64,000 nt of DNA from Desulfovibrionaceae bacterium (GCA_028689675.1 JAQVCS010000006.1:1-64000); one strand, 5' to 3'. Positions 49,870 to 61,559 are shown, counted from the stretch's first letter. Numbers and translations are program-made. The notes: generated from the letters alone by a model not told the origin.

Positions 49870-50114
49870 TTTCAGCTGTTATACTCACAGCGCGCTCTTT
49901 GAGGGCACATGCGGAAAAATATGCATTGTAAAAATGCAGTAGCACTATAAAAAAACTTGTTGCCTGAATGGCAAAATTGAGCTAACTGCTATACTTTACA
50001 AAACTAAATACATCATTAAACACTGCCCCCATGCTTTACTTGGGCATCAAACTGTTTTTTATCTTCACTGTGGCATTTCCATAGTAGCCAGTGCACCGTA
50101 GCGAGAAAAAAGTC

Positions 50115-53100
50115 ATGTCCAAGAATACACTTGTTGACAACTGTAATAGCCCAAGCCCCCTCGTGCCAACTTGCTCCAAGGGCTCTATGCTGAATGCGGC
50201 CATATTTGAACATCTTTTTTCCCTCTACCACAACAATGACAGCATACAGCCCATGCTGGCCTTTTTAGGCACGTTTCTTGGCGCAGACAGGGTGCTTATT
50301 TTAGAAAAAAAGCAAGAGAACCTCATTGCTACCAGCACATGGCTCAGTGCGGCATGCTATGCTGTGCCCAGCCCTTCCTGCCCTATTTCCCCTGAAGACC
50401 TTACACTTGCCAGCACAGCAAAAATAAAAACTGTCTCTTTTGGCAGCAACCTTACGCTCTTTCCTGAAAATACGGGGGCACAGCGCAGGGCAAGCACCTT
50501 TATTGCCTGTGATTTGGTGCACAATAATGCCGTTGTTGGCTTTCTTATTTTTGAAAAATTCTGTGCAACACCGCCATGGAGCCTGCACGATGCAGAGCCT
50601 TTTGCTCTGGTGGGGAAGTTTATAGGCACAGCCCTGCGCCAAAAGCACATTCTTCATACCGTGCGGGCAAAACAGCAAAACACCCATAATTTACTGAATG
50701 GTGTGCCTTTTTACATTTATGTCATTGAAAAGGAAACGCATCATTTGCTGTATTTTAATGATGCTGTACTGCGTGCCTTCCCCAAAGCAGCCTTGGGCAT
50801 GCCCTGCTATCAGGTTTTTTGGAACAGTAAAACTATTTGCTCTTTTTGCCCCTCGCGCAATTTGGGCACGGCCAATTGTGTTACCGATGTGCTGCCCCAT
50901 TCCCCCATGTGGAAAATATCAGATGTATCATTTTCCAATATTATTTGGAATAACAGCATTCCTGCCCATGTTGTGCTGATTACCGAGCATATCCCCTCTG
51001 AAGTGGAGCGCAAAGAACAATTGCGCCATGAAGCATTTACCGCGGCCATGGCTGCTGTTTATGATTATGTTTTTGATATTAATCTTGATACTGGCGATTA
51101 TGAGCTGCTGGCTGCCAACAATAAAGTGCCGCTTATTGGCAAGATGCATGGCAAGTATCAAGACATATTACAGCGTGTTGACGAATATATTTATAGCGAT
51201 TTTATAGCGCAATTTAAAACAATATTCAGTTTGGAAAATATGCGCTTGGGTATTGCCTGCGAAATGGAATTTCTGACCATTCAGGGCACAGAGTACCGCT
51301 GGAAATTGCGCCAGTCTTTCCCCTATGCACAAGAAAATGGCAGCCGCCATATGCTTTCTGTTATTCATGATATTCATGACGCAAAAATTGCCGCTTTAAA
51401 AAAATCTCAGGAAGAAAGTAATATTCAGGTGGCTTTGCGCAATAGCTACAGCCGCATTTATTTGCTTGATTTACGCAGCCAAAAATTTTCCTGCTTATTT
51501 GCCAATGGCTTGCTCAAGCCTGTCAACCTGAGCGAGCACTTTGATGACGATTTAAAAATATTGGATGAAATGGTTGTTCACCCCGATGACCGCGCGGCTT
51601 TTTATACATTTTATAGTCTCCAATCTATACAGCAAGCGCTGCACAAAAAGCGTAAGCTGGCCATAGAATACCGCTGCCAAGACGTTCAGAGTGAATATAA
51701 GTGGGTTTCAGCCTGTATAGAGCCCCTGCCCTATACAACAACTAAGGCCATGGTGCTGGTGCGCGATATTACAGAACGCCGCAAGCTGGAAGCTGCCCAG
51801 CGCGACCTAGAAATGCGCTATGCCATGGTGTTTCGCCAAAGCTGCGATAGCTGCCTTGAAATTAAGCTCAACACTGGCGTATATAAACGCACAAGTTTTA
51901 CATACAGTGAATTTGATGATATTCCTGAGCATGGCGACTATGCTGCCCTGTTGAACAAAATAGTTTTGCCCATCATTCAACCTGAAGACACCAAACCTTT
52001 TTTACAGACTTTTTCTCTTGAAAATCTACATCTGGCGTATAAAAAACAGCGTAAAGGCATTGTTGTTCAATACAGGCTGTATCATAGCCAGAAAAAATGC
52101 TTGTTTTGGAAAGAGGGGCGCTTGTTCTTTTTGAATGAGCAAGACGGGCCTTTGGCTTTTATTTTGGTGCATGATATTACACACCAAAAAAATCTTGAAG
52201 TGCAAAAAAATGATGACGAACAGCGCTTTAACCTTGCCATTCGTAATACCTATTGTGAAATTTATGAAATAGACCTGCAAACTGGGCACTGGACGCGCTG
52301 CTTCAGCTCTGGGCACTTACCCCTTGTCCCCGAATGCCCTATTGAAATTGCTGCTGAAAAATATATTCACCCCGAAGACAGAAAACATTTTTTATCGCTG
52401 TACAGCCCTTCCTCCATGCAAAAACGCCTACAGCGTGATTTTAAGGGAGATGCAACAGAAGAATACCGCAGGCTGGGCGCCAAGGGCATGTATCATTGGC
52501 TTAATGCTACTATGGTTGCCATGCCTTCAGGCTCGGGCACTATAAGCAAGGGCTTGCTGCTTATTCGTGACGTAACAGAAAAGAAAGAACAAGAGCAGCG
52601 CCAGCGCATAGCAGAGCAATATGATCGCGCTCTGCGTAATATTTATGACTTCATGTATGAGCTCAATCTTTCCAATAATACCTATAAAATTATTTATTAC
52701 GTCAAAAATAAATATGTCATTCCCGCAGAACAAGGGGCGCTTAGCTCTTTGCTGCCCTTTATGGCAGAGCATACCATTCACCCTGAAGATAAAGAGCGCT
52801 TTCTCGATTCGTTTAATTTAGAGCGCATCAATCACTATTTTTCTGGCGATGGCGAATGTATTATTGGTGAATTTCGTAAGCTGTGTGTTGATGGCAGCTA
52901 CCGCTGGTCTTCACTAACCTTGTTTCCTGTCTCCACTTCTGAAACAGGGCAAAAAATATTCCTTGTTTTTGCTATGGATATTTCAGACAAAAAGGAAGCT
53001 GAGGAAATAGCCCAGCAAAATGCCATATTGGCATTGCAGCGCCTTGATGATGAGCGCTACCGCACAATTATTGAGCAAACAGACACGCTTGTTTTTGAAT

Positions 53101-54746
53101 GGTGGGAAGGCGGCAAGGAACAATATATTGCCCCAGCGCTGGCACAGCGCTTTGTGGGAAACTATGATAACCGTGAGCTTTTTCAGATATGGCGCGAAGA
53201 TAATACCCTTCAGGAAGAAGATGCCGACAAGCTCAATGCCCTTATTGCCACCTTGCAGGCAGGCGAAAAACATGCAGAAATGACAGTGCGCCTGTGCAAG
53301 CGCACAGGTAAGAAAATTTGGTGCAGGGTGGCGGTTTCCTGCACAACAGAGGCAGGGCACTTGCCCAAGCGCTATATTGGCACGGTGAATGATGTCGATG
53401 CCGCCACGCAATCGCTGAATGAATTGCGCTTTCGTTCAGAATATGATGTGCTGACAAAAATTTATAATATGTCTGCATTTTATGCCCATGCTTCCGCAAC
53501 CTTGCTGCATAACACAGAAACGCAATATTATATTGTGCGCATGGATATTGAGCGCTTTAAAATTATCAATGATTTATACGGCTTGACAGAAGGCGATAAC
53601 TTACTGAAATATATTGCTGACCTGCTTAAAAAAATTCCCAACAGCATTTGCGGGCGCATTAGTGGGGATATTTTTTGTATGCTGCTTGAAGGCACACAAA
53701 AAACTGTTGTTCAATGCATCACCAGCCTGATAGAGCAGCTTACACACTATTCATTGCCCTATAAAATTAAGACAACCTTTGGCATTTGCCCTGTTTTAAA
53801 TAAAGAAACACCCATTAATGTCATGTGCGACTGGGCAAACCTTGCCCTGAAAACGGTGAAAGGCAGCTATTTGTATAATTATGCTTTTTACGATGGCACA
53901 TTGCGTGAAAAAATTCTTGATGAAAAGCGCATAGAAAACCAAATGCACTATGCATTGCATGAAGGGCAGTTTTTGCTGTATCTGCAGCCCAAGGTGCATA
54001 TTCCAAGCTCGTGCATTATTGGCGCAGAAGGTTTGGTGCGCTGGCAGCACCCCACCGAAGGGCTGATAGCCCCCAACCGCTTTGTGCCGCTTTTTGAAAA
54101 AAATGGCTTTATTTTACAGCTTGACGAATATATTTGGGAACAAACATGTATTATTTTGCGGCGTTGGCTTGACCAAGGGCTGACCCCGCCCCCTATTTCG
54201 GTAAATATGTCCCGCACACATATTCATGACCCATTATTGCAGAAGAAATTGCAAAACCTAATGGATAAATACAACTTACCTATGGGGCTTTTGCAGCTTG
54301 AAGTAACAGAAAGTGTCTTTTTAGATAATGAATCTGACTTATACGAAACAATGAACACATTGCGTAAGCAGGGTTTCTTATTTTCTATGGATGATTTTGG
54401 CTCTGGCTATTCTTCCCTGAATATGCTCAAGAATATCCCCGTTGACTTTATAAAAATTGATCGAGAATTTTTAAATGAAGTCACCGCTACCGAAAGGGGA
54501 AAAACAGTCATACGCTACAGCATTGCCATGGCGCATGAAATGAAAATAGGCGTCATTGCTGAAGGGGTGGAAACAACACAGCAAGCAGCATTTTTATTGC
54601 AGGCTGGTTGTGCCTATGCACAGGGCTACCTTTATTCGCGCCCCCTTCCTGTTGCCGAATTTGAAAAGTTTGCTTTTGGTGCTCAGCCGCCCTTCCCTGT
54701 TGATGCCAGCATTCTTGCTTTGGCATCTGAAAAGGAACAGCGTTGA
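50115..54746 (+). CDS. Large cyclic-di-GMP protein: GAF, about seven PAS, degenerate GGDEF, EAL
   Basis: 1543 residues from ATG 50115, cytoplasmic. An N-terminal GAF-like domain (FLGTFLGADRVLILEKKQEN) is followed by a PAS with a CxxC (NSKTICSFCPSRNL), then about six PAS/PAC repeats, most beginning like RNTYCEIYEIDLQTGHW. The GGDEF signature is SGDIF (residues 1183-1187), so cyclase activity is unlikely. The EAL domain reads AEGLVRW (Glu1305), and retains SVNMSRTHIHD, LEVTESVF, MDDFGSGYSS, DFIKID and AEGVET, so phosphodiesterase activity is expected. It probably degrades cyclic-di-GMP in response to several small-molecule or redox cues. It lies beside the pilus operon and a cyclase. Confidence 0.9.
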   Translation: MSKNTLVDNCNSPSPLVPTCSKGSMLNAAIFEHLFSLYHNNDSIQPMLAFLGTFLGADRVLILEKKQENLIATSTWLSAACYAVPSPSCPISPEDLTLASTAKIKTVSFGSNLTLFPENTGAQRRASTFIACDLVHNNAVVGFLIFEKFCATPPWSLHDAEPFALVGKFIGTALRQKHILHTVRAKQQNTHNLLNGVPFYIYVIEKETHHLLYFNDAVLRAFPKAALGMPCYQVFWNSKTICSFCPSRNLGTANCVTDVLPHSPMWKISDVSFSNIIWNNSIPAHVVLITEHIPSEVERKEQLRHEAFTAAMAAVYDYVFDINLDTGDYELLAANNKVPLIGKMHGKYQDILQRVDEYIYSDFIAQFKTIFSLENMRLGIACEMEFLTIQGTEYRWKLRQSFPYAQENGSRHMLSVIHDIHDAKIAALKKSQEESNIQVALRNSYSRIYLLDLRSQKFSCLFANGLLKPVNLSEHFDDDLKILDEMVVHPDDRAAFYTFYSLQSIQQALHKKRKLAIEYRCQDVQSEYKWVSACIEPLPYTTTKAMVLVRDITERRKLEAAQRDLEMRYAMVFRQSCDSCLEIKLNTGVYKRTSFTYSEFDDIPEHGDYAALLNKIVLPIIQPEDTKPFLQTFSLENLHLAYKKQRKGIVVQYRLYHSQKKCLFWKEGRLFFLNEQDGPLAFILVHDITHQKNLEVQKNDDEQRFNLAIRNTYCEIYEIDLQTGHWTRCFSSGHLPLVPECPIEIAAEKYIHPEDRKHFLSLYSPSSMQKRLQRDFKGDATEEYRRLGAKGMYHWLNATMVAMPSGSGTISKGLLLIRDVTEKKEQEQRQRIAEQYDRALRNIYDFMYELNLSNNTYKIIYYVKNKYVIPAEQGALSSLLPFMAEHTIHPEDKERFLDSFNLERINHYFSGDGECIIGEFRKLCVDGSYRWSSLTLFPVSTSETGQKIFLVFAMDISDKKEAEEIAQQNAILALQRLDDERYRTIIEQTDTLVFEWWEGGKEQYIAPALAQRFVGNYDNRELFQIWREDNTLQEEDADKLNALIATLQAGEKHAEMTVRLCKRTGKKIWCRVAVSCTTEAGHLPKRYIGTVNDVDAATQSLNELRFRSEYDVLTKIYNMSAFYAHASATLLHNTETQYYIVRMDIERFKIINDLYGLTEGDNLLKYIADLLKKIPNSICGRISGDIFCMLLEGTQKTVVQCITSLIEQLTHYSLPYKIKTTFGICPVLNKETPINVMCDWANLALKTVKGSYLYNYAFYDGTLREKILDEKRIENQMHYALHEGQFLLYLQPKVHIPSSCIIGAEGLVRWQHPTEGLIAPNRFVPLFEKNGFILQLDEYIWEQTCIILRRWLDQGLTPPPISVNMSRTHIHDPLLQKKLQNLMDKYNLPMGLLQLEVTESVFLDNESDLYETMNTLRKQGFLFSMDDFGSGYSSLNMLKNIPVDFIKIDREFLNEVTATERGKTVIRYSIAMAHEMKIGVIAEGVETTQQAAFLLQAGCAYAQGYLYSRPLPVAEFEKFAFGAQPPFPVDASILALASEKEQR

Positions 54747-54874
54747 TGCTATAGCAGCAATTTTTGCTTTTCCCAGCCTTATGGGCAGATGTTTTTGTTT
54801 TTGGGTTAGCACCCGCTTAAAAGGCAAAACCATGTCTGCCCTTTATTTTTTGCCTTGCCTACTGGTGAGAAACA

Positions 54875-56659
54875 ATGTTTATTCCTTTAAATTTTTTTGA
54901 GAACTCCATGCTTGGCACATTCAAATCCTTTTGTGTAGACTGTCTTCAATCACTTCGAATTTGTCTAAGCAGCATCAGTGCTCGCGGCGCTTTATTATTG
55001 CAAAGTTTTGCCATACTATGCATGATTGCGCTTTTGTTTTCTTATGATGTTCTGCAAAATTGGGACTATGCCAACACGCAGCGCCTGCGGCAGGCACGAA
55101 CCCTCGTCTTAACCCTAGCCTCGCGCCAGCAGGTGCTTATCAACTCTGCCTCTACTTTTTTATATGCCTTATCCTTTTCTTCACTCTTGCAAGACAACAG
55201 CAAGCCGCTCACCCCTGAAAATATTCAATATCTTGTGGAAAAATTTGAAAAACTGCCCTCAGATTTTTTGGGGCTCTTCATTTTTTCCCCCGATGGGCGT
55301 GCCTTGTGTTCTTTTATTAATGGCGAAAGCTACCCCTTACCTGCCGATGTCGCTTTTAGCCGTCCCTATTTTATTAAAACTCTGCACAATAAAGAATTTA
55401 CGGTGAACAGCCTATTTGTCCTTGACAATGGGCAAAAAATATTGCCGCTCACCCTTCCTGTGTATACTGCCACAGGTGAACTGCATGCCGTGCTGATGCT
55501 GCCGCTGAATATGGAAAAACAGGAAGATTATTTGCGCACGGCGGTTGATTCTCTTGCTTTTCAGCCTCATGTTGTCGGCCTGCTAGACAGGAAAAAATCC
55601 CCTCTGGCTCAATACCATGAGCATAAAAATTTTCATTATAATGAACATATTGAAAGACTTCTTGCCGGAGCACTGTATCAGGATGAAAACCTGCTGAACC
55701 CGTTAACAGAAAAACGTATGGCAATATGGTCTGACAGCACGGGGGATTATATGGGTTTTTCCGCTTCACTGCGCCTACAGCCAAATGAAAAACCCTATGC
55801 CTATATGCTGGCCATAGCAGAAAAAATTCCCCTGCTTACTTTTGTGTGGAATAATTATTTATTACAATTTTCAGGCTTCGCCTGTATTGTCTTGATTATG
55901 CTCTTACTTTCCCGCTATATTGGTCTTTATTACTTTAGTGCGGGCTTAGAAAAATTGACAGATATAACCAGCCAATGCCAGCAGGGCAACTTGCAGGCCA
56001 TTGCCCCTGTGCATGGCTGCAAAGAGCTTACCCTGCTGGGGCAGCATTATGAAACCATGTTGCGCTCTTTGCAGCAATCCACAGAGCAGCTTACCCGCCT
56101 TTCGTATGAAGATGCGCTTACGCATATCTGGAACAGACGCCATTTTATGCTGAAGGCAGAGCAGGAATTGCAGCGCAGCCAGCGCACACACAGCCCCCTG
56201 TGCTTTGCCATGTTGGATATCGATCATTTTAAACTGGTGAACGACACCTATGGCCATGCTGCTGGTGATGCTGTTCTTGCAAATTTTGCCACAATAACAC
56301 GTCAAAACCTGCGAACAAGTGATATTTTTGCCCGCTATGGTGGCGAAGAATTTGTAATTTGCTTTATTAACAGCACAGAACAAGAAAGCCTTGCTGTTTT
56401 AGAACGCATTCAGCAAGCATGGCAAAAATACTGTACACAGTATGAAGACAAGGCTATTTACTGCACCATAAGCGGCGGCTGTTTTGCAGTAACACAAAAA
56501 GACTTTATAAGCATGGGTACAGAGTGGGAGTATACACTGAAAACAATACTTTCGCGTGCTGACAGTGCTTTATATTATGCTAAAGAACAAGGCAGAAATA
56601 CTATGTATGCATGGCACCCAGACATGATGCACACACAAACAGCCGCAGCGCAACAATAA
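54875..56659 (+). CDS. Membrane diguanylate cyclase with periplasmic sensor
   Basis: 594 residues from ATG 54875 (GGTGAG upstream; ATG 54908 possible). A membrane helix at about 45-62, a periplasmic dCACHE-like sensor to about 320, a second helix (FACIVLIMLLLSRYIGLYYF), and a HAMP-like linker. The GGDEF domain is intact: DALTHIWNRRHFM, MLDIDHFKLVNDTYGH, GGEEF at 489-493. The inhibitory site RTSD begins at residue 480, exactly five residues before GGEEF. It makes cyclic-di-GMP under feedback control, opposing the neighbouring EAL protein. Confidence 0.92.
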   Translation: MFIPLNFFENSMLGTFKSFCVDCLQSLRICLSSISARGALLLQSFAILCMIALLFSYDVLQNWDYANTQRLRQARTLVLTLASRQQVLINSASTFLYALSFSSLLQDNSKPLTPENIQYLVEKFEKLPSDFLGLFIFSPDGRALCSFINGESYPLPADVAFSRPYFIKTLHNKEFTVNSLFVLDNGQKILPLTLPVYTATGELHAVLMLPLNMEKQEDYLRTAVDSLAFQPHVVGLLDRKKSPLAQYHEHKNFHYNEHIERLLAGALYQDENLLNPLTEKRMAIWSDSTGDYMGFSASLRLQPNEKPYAYMLAIAEKIPLLTFVWNNYLLQFSGFACIVLIMLLLSRYIGLYYFSAGLEKLTDITSQCQQGNLQAIAPVHGCKELTLLGQHYETMLRSLQQSTEQLTRLSYEDALTHIWNRRHFMLKAEQELQRSQRTHSPLCFAMLDIDHFKLVNDTYGHAAGDAVLANFATITRQNLRTSDIFARYGGEEFVICFINSTEQESLAVLERIQQAWQKYCTQYEDKAIYCTISGGCFAVTQKDFISMGTEWEYTLKTILSRADSALYYAKEQGRNTMYAWHPDMMHTQTAAAQQ

Positions 56660-56661
56660 AT

Positions 56662-56774
56662 CATACTCACTTTCAAAGCGCATGTCATAGGGAAGTACAT
56701 TCCCCTTATCCGCTTTGATTGGTGAAAATTGCTTATGAAACCTTGTAAGTATTTTCAAAGCTACAATGCTCAAG
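56662..56774 (+). repeat. Dispersed hairpin element, copy C
   Basis: It aligns with copy B over about 113 bp: TTTCAAAGCGCATGT then GGGAAGTACATTCCC inside CAAAGCG...CGCTTTG, then GAAACCTTG, and an end TGCTCAAG (56767-56774). It begins just after the stop of the cyclase gene. It is more diverged than A and B, and the CAAGG...CCTTG hairpin is weakened. Confidence 0.75.
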
Positions 56775-56830
56775 CAAGAATAGCTCAAGAGCAAATTCCC
56801 TCAGCGCAAAAAATACCGAGCCCCAAATAA

Positions 56831-56865
56831 TGAGCACGAAGAAAACTGTACGTTCTTCGTGCTCA
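56831..56865. terminator. Bidirectional terminator between the cyclase gene and ilvC
   Basis: Perfect 13-bp stem TGAGCACGAAGAA / TTCTTCGTGCTCA with a 9-nt loop, located between two convergent genes. T-rich stretches follow on both strands, better on the plus strand (TATATATTTCTTCC). Confidence 0.75.
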
Positions 56866-56913
56866 TATATATTTCTTCCTCACAGCCTCAAGCTATAAGG
56901 AATAGTAAGTGCT

Positions 56914-57930
<1,017 letters not shown>

Positions 57931-57985
57931 CTAGAAAACACAAACAGTGTTAATGAATACCCCTGCCCACATAGGCAGCGGAAAA

Positions 57986-58474
57986 TTATACCTCGGCCTG
58001 CATAGAGCGGCGCATGGCTACAGAGCCTGTGCGCGCCACTTCTTTGATGCCAAAACGCTGGAACAGAGAAATAATGGCCTGCAATTTATCGGCATTGCCT
58101 GTTGCTTCAATGGTAATTTCGTTGGGGCTCACGTCCACAACTTTGCAGCGGAAGATATCCACAGTGCGCAAAATTTCACCGCGCATTGCCCCTTCTGCCT
58201 GCACCTTCAAAAGCATCATTTCTCGCTCAACAGCGGCAAGTTCGTTAAAATCTACCACCTTAATAACGGTTACTAATTTGTGAAGCTGCTTCATTATCTG
58301 CTCCACAATCATTTCGTCACCGCTGGTGGTGATGGTCATATGGGAAACACCAGCCTCCAAGGTGGGGGCAACATTCAGCGATTCAATATTAAAACCGCGA
58401 CCGCTGAACAAACCAGCCACACGGGAAAGCACCCCTGGCTCATTTTCAACTAAAACGGAAAGAACGTGTCGCAT
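57986..58474 (-). CDS. ilvN: Acetolactate synthase small (regulatory) subunit
   Basis: 162 residues. An N-terminal ACT domain (RHVLSVLVENEPGVLSRVAG; GFNIESLNVAPTLEAGVSHM) and a C-terminal ACT-like half (VDVSPNEITIEATGNADKLQ). It confers valine feedback on the ilvB product. AGGAGGAGCC precedes the ATG. It lies 12 bp after ilvB. Confidence 0.96.
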   Translation of the reverse strand: MRHVLSVLVENEPGVLSRVAGLFSGRGFNIESLNVAPTLEAGVSHMTITTSGDEMIVEQIMKQLHKLVTVIKVVDFNELAAVEREMMLLKVQAEGAMRGEILRTVDIFRCKVVDVSPNEITIEATGNADKLQAIISLFQRFGIKEVARTGSVAMRRSMQAEV

Positions 58475-58486
58475 GGCTCCTCCTGC

Positions 58487-60178
58487 CTATACCAGAAGCA
58501 TTTCGTCCAACGCCGCACCGGCGGGGACCATGGGGTAAACATTTTCCTCACGCTCCACATGCACATCAACAATGGCTGTGTTGGGCGAGGCTAATGCTGT
58601 GGCAAGCACAGCTTCCAGCTTGTCTGCCTCGGTAATACGGTAGCCTTCGGCACCGTAGGCTTCTGCCAGCTTCACAAAGTCGGGCTGGGCTTCCATATTG
58701 GTAGAGCTATAGTTATGGTTGAAGAAAAGCTCCTGCCATTGGCGCACCATGCCCAAGTGCATATTATTCAAAATAATAATCTTCACGGGCAATTTGTTGT
58801 ACACAGCTGTGGCAAGCTCTTGTATATTCATCTGAATCGAGCCATCGCCAGCAATATCAATAACCAGCTTGTCGGGGAAGGCCATTTGCGCCCCAATAGC
58901 CGCGGGGAAGCCATAACCCATTGTACCCAAACCGCCCGAAGTCAGCAAGGTGCGCGGCTTGGTAAAGGTATAAAACTGCGCTGCCCACATTTGGTTTTGC
59001 CCAACTTCTGTGGCAATAATAGCTTCACCCTTGCCCAGCTTATACAGCACTTCCACAACATGCTGCGGCTTAATGGCTTCACTTTTGCAGTAGCACAGGG
59101 GCTTGTCTTTTTTCCACGAAGCAATTTCCTGAATCCAAGCGCTGTGCTTTTCTTCCCAGTCCATATTTTCATTGCGCTTGCGGCAAATATCTAAAATGCC
59201 CTGCAAGGCCTGCGCGCAGTCACCCACCACAGGCACATCCACTTCCACATTTTTACGAATAGACGTGGGGTCAATATCAATATGCACAATGCGTGCCTTG
59301 CTGGCAAAAGCAGAAATGCGCCCTGTCACGCGGTCATCAAAGCGCGCGCCAACAGCAATGACCAAATCGGCATGGTTAATAGCCATATTGGCCGCATAGG
59401 TGCCATGCATGCCCACCATGCCCAGCCACAAATCGCCATTAGAGGGGAAAGCCCCCAAGCCCATCAATGTCGCTGCCACAGGAATGTGAAATTCGCGCGA
59501 AAGCTCTGTGAGCTGCTGGGCAGCATTGGACATAATAACGCCGCCACCCGCCAGAATAACAGGGTTTTTCGCTTTCACAAGCTCGTCCACACTGCGGCGC
59601 AACTGGTTTAAGTTGGGCTTATAGGTGGGGTTATAGCTGCGCATGCTGATGTCATCAGGCCACACAAATTCTGTAGCGGCCAGCATAACATCCTTGGGCA
59701 AATCAACCAGCACAGGCCCAGGGCGGCCAGAGCGGGCAAGGTAAAAAGCCTCGCGAATAACTTTGGCAAGGTTTTTAACATCTTTCACCAAAAAATTATG
59801 CTTGGTGCAGGGGCGTGTAATGCCCACAATGTCCACTTCCTGAAAGGCATCATTGCCTATCAGCTTGGTGGGCACCTGCCCTGTAAACACTACTAGAGGA
59901 ATGGAATCACAATATGCCGTGGCTATGCCCGTTACGGTATTGGTTGCCCCAGGCCCAGAGGTTACTAGGCAGACGCCAACCTTACCCGAAGCGCGAGCAT
60001 AGCCATCGGCTGCATGGACAGCAGCCTGCTCATGGCGAACCAGTATATGCCTGATTTCAGGATGTCGCGGAATTTCATCATAAATATCAATGATTGCGCC
60101 GCCAGGGTACCCGAACAGCACATCAACACCTTCCCGCTGTAAAGACTCAAGCAGAATCTGCGTGCCCCGTAATTCCAT
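58487..60178 (-). CDS. ilvB: Acetolactate synthase large (catalytic) subunit
   Basis: Thiamine-diphosphate enzyme making acetolactate or acetohydroxybutyrate from pyruvate. 563 residues. The catalytic Glu lies in [17 protein letters not shown]. The FAD region has [11 protein letters not shown], and the ThDP/Mg motif is [20 protein letters not shown] followed by IILNN. All three usual domains are present. It lies 11 bp after the DUF465 gene. Confidence 0.97.
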   Translation of the reverse strand: MELRGTQILLESLQREGVDVLFGYPGGAIIDIYDEIPRHPEIRHILVRHEQAAVHAADGYARASGKVGVCLVTSGPGATNTVTGIATAYCDSIPLVVFTGQVPTKLIGNDAFQEVDIVGITRPCTKHNFLVKDVKNLAKVIREAFYLARSGRPGPVLVDLPKDVMLAATEFVWPDDISMRSYNPTYKPNLNQLRRSVDELVKAKNPVILAGGGVIMSNAAQQLTELSREFHIPVAATLMGLGAFPSNGDLWLGMVGMHGTYAANMAINHADLVIAVGARFDDRVTGRISAFASKARIVHIDIDPTSIRKNVEVDVPVVGDCAQALQGILDICRKRNENMDWEEKHSAWIQEIASWKKDKPLCYCKSEAIKPQHVVEVLYKLGKGEAIIATEVGQNQMWAAQFYTFTKPRTLLTSGGLGTMGYGFPAAIGAQMAFPDKLVIDIAGDGSIQMNIQELATAVYNKLPVKIIILNNMHLGMVRQWQELFFNHNYSSTNMEAQPDFVKLAEAYGAEGYRITEADKLEAVLATALASPNTAIVDVHVEREENVYPMVPAGAALDEMLLV

Positions 60179-60189
60179 AAGAATGCCTC

Positions 60190-60411
60190 CTAGGCATCAA
60201 GGCGATCAAGCACCGCCATCAATTGCGTTTTATTTTCAAGCTTTTGTTTTTTTAACTGCTTCATTGTTTGCTCTTCGGTAGGGCTGAGAAAGGGCTTGCT
60301 TTCCAGCTTTTCCACCTGCTTTTTATACAATTGATGATCTTCCCATAGTCCTTTTAGTTCTTCGTTGATAGGAAGAAACTTTTCTACTAGTGCAATGTGA
60401 CGTTGATCCAT
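60190..60411 (-). CDS. DUF465 (YdcH-like) small protein
   Basis: 73 residues. A helical hairpin of the DUF465 family: [20 protein letters not shown], then [20 protein letters not shown] and [17 protein letters not shown]. Function unknown; often found in proteobacterial operons next to ilvB in Desulfovibrio-type genomes. It precedes ilvB by 11 bp with GGAGG before the ATG. Confidence 0.85.
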   Translation of the reverse strand: MDQRHIALVEKFLPINEELKGLWEDHQLYKKQVEKLESKPFLSPTEEQTMKQLKKQKLENKTQLMAVLDRLDA

Positions 60412-60471
60412 GGGGGAATCCTCCTGCTGTTTGCAGTGTTACCGCGTTTATAGTAAAAAACGCGCTTAATT

Positions 60472-60774
60472 CTAATGCAGCGCCATGGCATATTGCATCA
60501 TGGAATGGATGATAATACGATTTATCAATTCAATAGCAACCATGACGACAACGGGGGAAAAATCTATGCCGCTTGTATAGGTAAAGGGCAAAAACTTGCG
60601 CACACGCCAGAACACAGGCTCTGTCAAATTACGAATAATGCGCACTACAGGGTTGTAAGGATCGGGCTTTACCCAAGAGAGCAAAGCAGAAATGAGCACA
60701 ACCCAAAAATAAAAGTTTAACAGCGCCCCTGCTACGGCAGCCACCGCCGATAAGGTGTTGGCAAGAATAATCAT
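60472..60774 (-). CDS. YggT family membrane protein
   Basis: 100 residues from ATG 60774, chosen because GGAG is six bases upstream; the ORF could also start at 60786. Two or three membrane segments, with family motifs VLISALLSWVKPDPYNPVVR and LTEPVFWRVRKFLPFTYTSG followed by IDFSPVVVMVAIELI. YggT proteins are linked to cell shape, division or osmotic tolerance in other organisms. Confidence 0.88.
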   Translation of the reverse strand: MIILANTLSAVAAVAGALLNFYFWVVLISALLSWVKPDPYNPVVRIIRNLTEPVFWRVRKFLPFTYTSGIDFSPVVVMVAIELINRIIIHSMMQYAMALH

Positions 60775-60896
60775 TAAACACTCCATACTGAACTATCAAA
60801 GAATACTTAAGCGGTCTTTGATGCGACTATAGCGTGAGAAAGAAGCGTTGCCAAGAAAATATTGACTATCCCCAGTAATTTTATGCCAAATTGCTA

Positions 60897-61559
60897 CTAC
60901 TTTGCGGCAAGTAAGGGGCGCACGGCCTGCTGCAAAATAGTGTAATTGGGTGCGCAAATATCGCCAGCCAAACCCAAAGAACCAAAGGCGGCAAAGGGCA
61001 CGCCAGCAGCCTCGGCTGCCGCTTTATCCAAGGGGCTGTCCCCCACAAAAAGCATAGCTCGGGCATCATAGCCCCATGCTTTTTGTATGGCATGCACCCC
61101 TTCGGGCGAAGGCTTGGGCGCAGCAAGCTCGGCAGTCATAATAGGCTTAAAATAAGGCGGAATAGCAAAAGTCTGCAACACATGGTCAATGCCGCGCTGA
61201 ATGCGGTTTGTATGTATGGCAAGTGCTATACCCTGCTCGTGCAGCCATGCCACAAATTCTAAAAAACCCGGCATAAGGGTGATGAGCGGCATGATGTCGC
61301 GGCGGTAAATTACCTCTTCACGGCAAATGCGGTCAAGCTCGGGGTGCAATTCCTCGGGCGTAACATATTCCATAGCCTGCCGTGCTGTTGCCATCATGGT
61401 ATAGCGCTCTTGCTCCCGCGTCATGGGGGGCAGCCCAAAATATTCCCGAATACGATTATAAAACATCGTATTTGCCACGGCAGAATCAATCATGACGCCG
61501 TCACAATCAAAAATTACACCGCGTATGCTGGCCGCGGCCAAGCTGCTTTGGCTACTCAT
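60897..61559 (-). CDS. HAD-superfamily phosphatase
   Basis: 220 residues from ATG 61559, in an ATGA overlap with the upstream gene. Motif I is VIFDCDGVMIDS with both Asp, motif II AIHTNR, motif III Lys in AAPKPSPEGV, and motif IV FVGDSPLDKAAAEAAG. The helical cap resembles phosphoglycolate/beta-phosphoglucomutase types. The substrate cannot be told from sequence. Confidence 0.87.
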   Translation of the reverse strand: MSSQSSLAAASIRGVIFDCDGVMIDSAVANTMFYNRIREYFGLPPMTREQERYTMMATARQAMEYVTPEELHPELDRICREEVIYRRDIMPLITLMPGFLEFVAWLHEQGIALAIHTNRIQRGIDHVLQTFAIPPYFKPIMTAELAAPKPSPEGVHAIQKAWGYDARAMLFVGDSPLDKAAAEAAGVPFAAFGSLGLAGDICAPNYTILQQAVRPLLAAK

